Assembly (NCBI RefSeq): GCF_936931525.1
Contig: NZ_CAKZII010000124.1
Location: 1 to 45,130, forward strand
DNA: 45,130 bases
Direction: 5' to 3'
Source of the DNA: an uncultured Aurantimicrobium sp.
GTDB lineage: Bacteria; Actinomycetota; Actinomycetes; Actinomycetales; Microbacteriaceae
Shown here: one piece after another, positions 44,374 to 45,130 of the stretch
Layout: each line of letters starts with the position of its first letter
How positions within the stretch are numbered: position 1 is the first letter of the stretch
The notes under the pieces: model-generated
Database searches by the model: none
The model's input: the letters and a program-made list of their open reading frames with translations, nothing else
What the model was told of the DNA's origin: nothing
Made by a program: the position numbers and the translations under genes

Positions 44374-45130
44374 GTGAATTAGGTTTCGGAGATCGACTCC
44401 AGACTGCTTTCGGGCAGTTTGGACATCTTTGCGTCGGTATTGATCCGCACCCATTCCTCTTGAACGAGTGGGAATTCGACGACACTTCAGTCAGCTTGCG
44501 TGAATTTTCCTTACGTGTCATCGATGCCTGCGTTGGACAGGTGGGGATTATTAAGCCTCAGGTTGCGTTCTATGAACGCCATGGTGCCAAGGGAATGGAA
44601 GCTCTCGAATACGTCATTAGACGTGCACGTGATGCCGGATTGATCGTTATTTCTGACTGCAAGCGCGGAGATATTGGCAGCACCATGGAGGCGTATGCTC
44701 AGGCCTGGCTCACTCCCGGTTGGAATCTCGAATCAGATGCCATCACTGTGAGCCCATACCTTGGCTCAGGAGCGCTTTCGCAGACTGTTGACTATGCCTT
44801 GTCTCATAACAAGGGAGTCTTTATTCTCGCTGCGACCAGCAACCCTGAAGCGGCAGTTCTGCAGACGGCTCAGGTTACCCAGGGTATTCATCAAGGAAAG
44901 ACCGTTGCTGCAGCCATGCTCAGTGACGTCGCACGATGGTCAACCGAAGCAACACCAGCCAACTCTGTTGGTGCTGTGTTGGGCGCGACGCTAGACCTTC
45001 CCTCCTTGGGGATTCAACCCGATGACTATCCAGCGCTTCCCGTTCTCGCACCTGGCTTCGGTTTCCAAGGTGCTCGCGTTGAGGATGCTCAGCGATTATT
45101 TGGAAATCTTTCGACCAATCTGATCGTGTC
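44370..45130 (+). CDS. pyrF: Orotidine 5'-phosphate decarboxylase, partial: 3' end beyond window
   Basis: Last step of UMP synthesis. I translated it by hand from ATG 44370, which overlaps the carB stop as ATGA. The frame is open to the window edge, 253 codons so far. It is the long (type 2) form used by Actinobacteria: [14 protein letters not shown] near the start, [15 protein letters not shown], the catalytic [12 protein letters not shown] with Lys98, [14 protein letters not shown], and [11 protein letters not shown] as the phosphate loop. No pyrD is seen, so that step is encoded elsewhere. Confidence 0.95.
   Translation, partial: MSELGFGDRLQTAFGQFGHLCVGIDPHPFLLNEWEFDDTSVSLREFSLRVIDACVGQVGIIKPQVAFYERHGAKGMEALEYVIRRARDAGLIVISDCKRGDIGSTMEAYAQAWLTPGWNLESDAITVSPYLGSGALSQTVDYALSHNKGVFILAATSNPEAAVLQTAQVTQGIHQGKTVAAAMLSDVARWSTEATPANSVGAVLGATLDLPSLGIQPDDYPALPVLAPGFGFQGARVEDAQRLFGNLSTNLIV

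Noticed and set aside
44370-45130. Possible frameshift or pseudogene, since no complete pyrF frame appears
   Set aside because: The frame is intact from the ATG to the window edge with all active-site motifs; it is only cut by the window.
1-45130. CRISPR arrays, insertion sequences, prophage or attachment sites
   Set aside because: I saw no repeat-spacer pattern, transposase, integrase or duplication flanking the tRNAs. Gene content is housekeeping throughout.

Overview
This window looks like a core-genome segment of a small-genome actinobacterium, most likely a freshwater Microbacteriaceae of the Rhodoluna/Aquiluna/Aurantimicrobium type. The evidence is gene order: actinobacterial blocks (tRNA-Gly-Cys-Val, thrS-HIT, pdxST-yebC-ruvCAB-yajC-secDF-rel, rpsD-alaS-ruvX-mltG-aroECKBQ-efp-nusB-pyr operon). 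Other support comes from DUF3000 and DUF349 genes, base composition that is balanced rather than GC-rich, very tight packing with 1-, 4- and 8-base gene overlaps, and frequent GTG/TTG starts. The genus is inferred by memory of gene order, not by a search.

Layout. 1-4.9 kb, minus strand: a thiolase cut by the window edge, an RNase D-like exonuclease, DUF3000, a RibD-like reductase and SufE form one run, preceded by a separately terminated sulfurtransferase. 5-6.1 kb: ZapE-type ATPase. 6.1-8.9 kb: two tandem ammonium transporter genes, each with its own upstream row of four 11-bp-spaced GlnR-like half-sites. 8.9-9.25 kb: tRNA-Gly, tRNA-Cys, tRNA-Val and a terminator. 9.3-21.8 kb, plus strand: translation (thrS), vitamin B6 synthesis (pdxST), Holliday junction processing (ruvCAB), protein export (yajC-secD-secF) and the stringent response (rel). 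21.8-24.5 kb, minus: an AbiEi-like protein, a DUF349 protein and a membrane-anchored cyclophilin. 24.5-31.3 kb, plus: rarA, rpsD, a small membrane protein, alaS, ruvX, mltG. 31.3-36.5 kb: shikimate pathway genes aroE, aroC, aroK, aroB, aroQ, then efp and nusB. 36.5-45.1 kb: pyrimidine operon pyrR-pyrB-pyrC-(PH-like membrane protein)-carA-carB-pyrF, with pyrF cut by the window end.

How the genes work together: the pyr operon supplies UMP from bicarbonate, glutamine and aspartate and is headed by a recognisable PyrR-binding RNA loop overlapping the pyrR ribosome binding site. The aro block supplies five of the seven shikimate-pathway steps to chorismate. The amt pair takes up ammonium.

I found no mobile element, CRISPR array, prophage or defence island, and no clear undescribed multi-gene system. 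The most interesting signals are small. (1) The two Amt paralogues differ at the first pore histidine (His in the first, Glu in the second), and both appear to be under an 11-bp-phased GlnR-like operator. (2) There is a family of TANNNT-N7-ATG starts suggesting leaderless transcripts. (3) The pgsA/acyltransferase/pimA genes that usually sit between the HIT gene and pdxS in Actinobacteria are absent here. (4) EF-P carries a PGKGG loop tip. No stretch of more than 300 bases lacks a gene.
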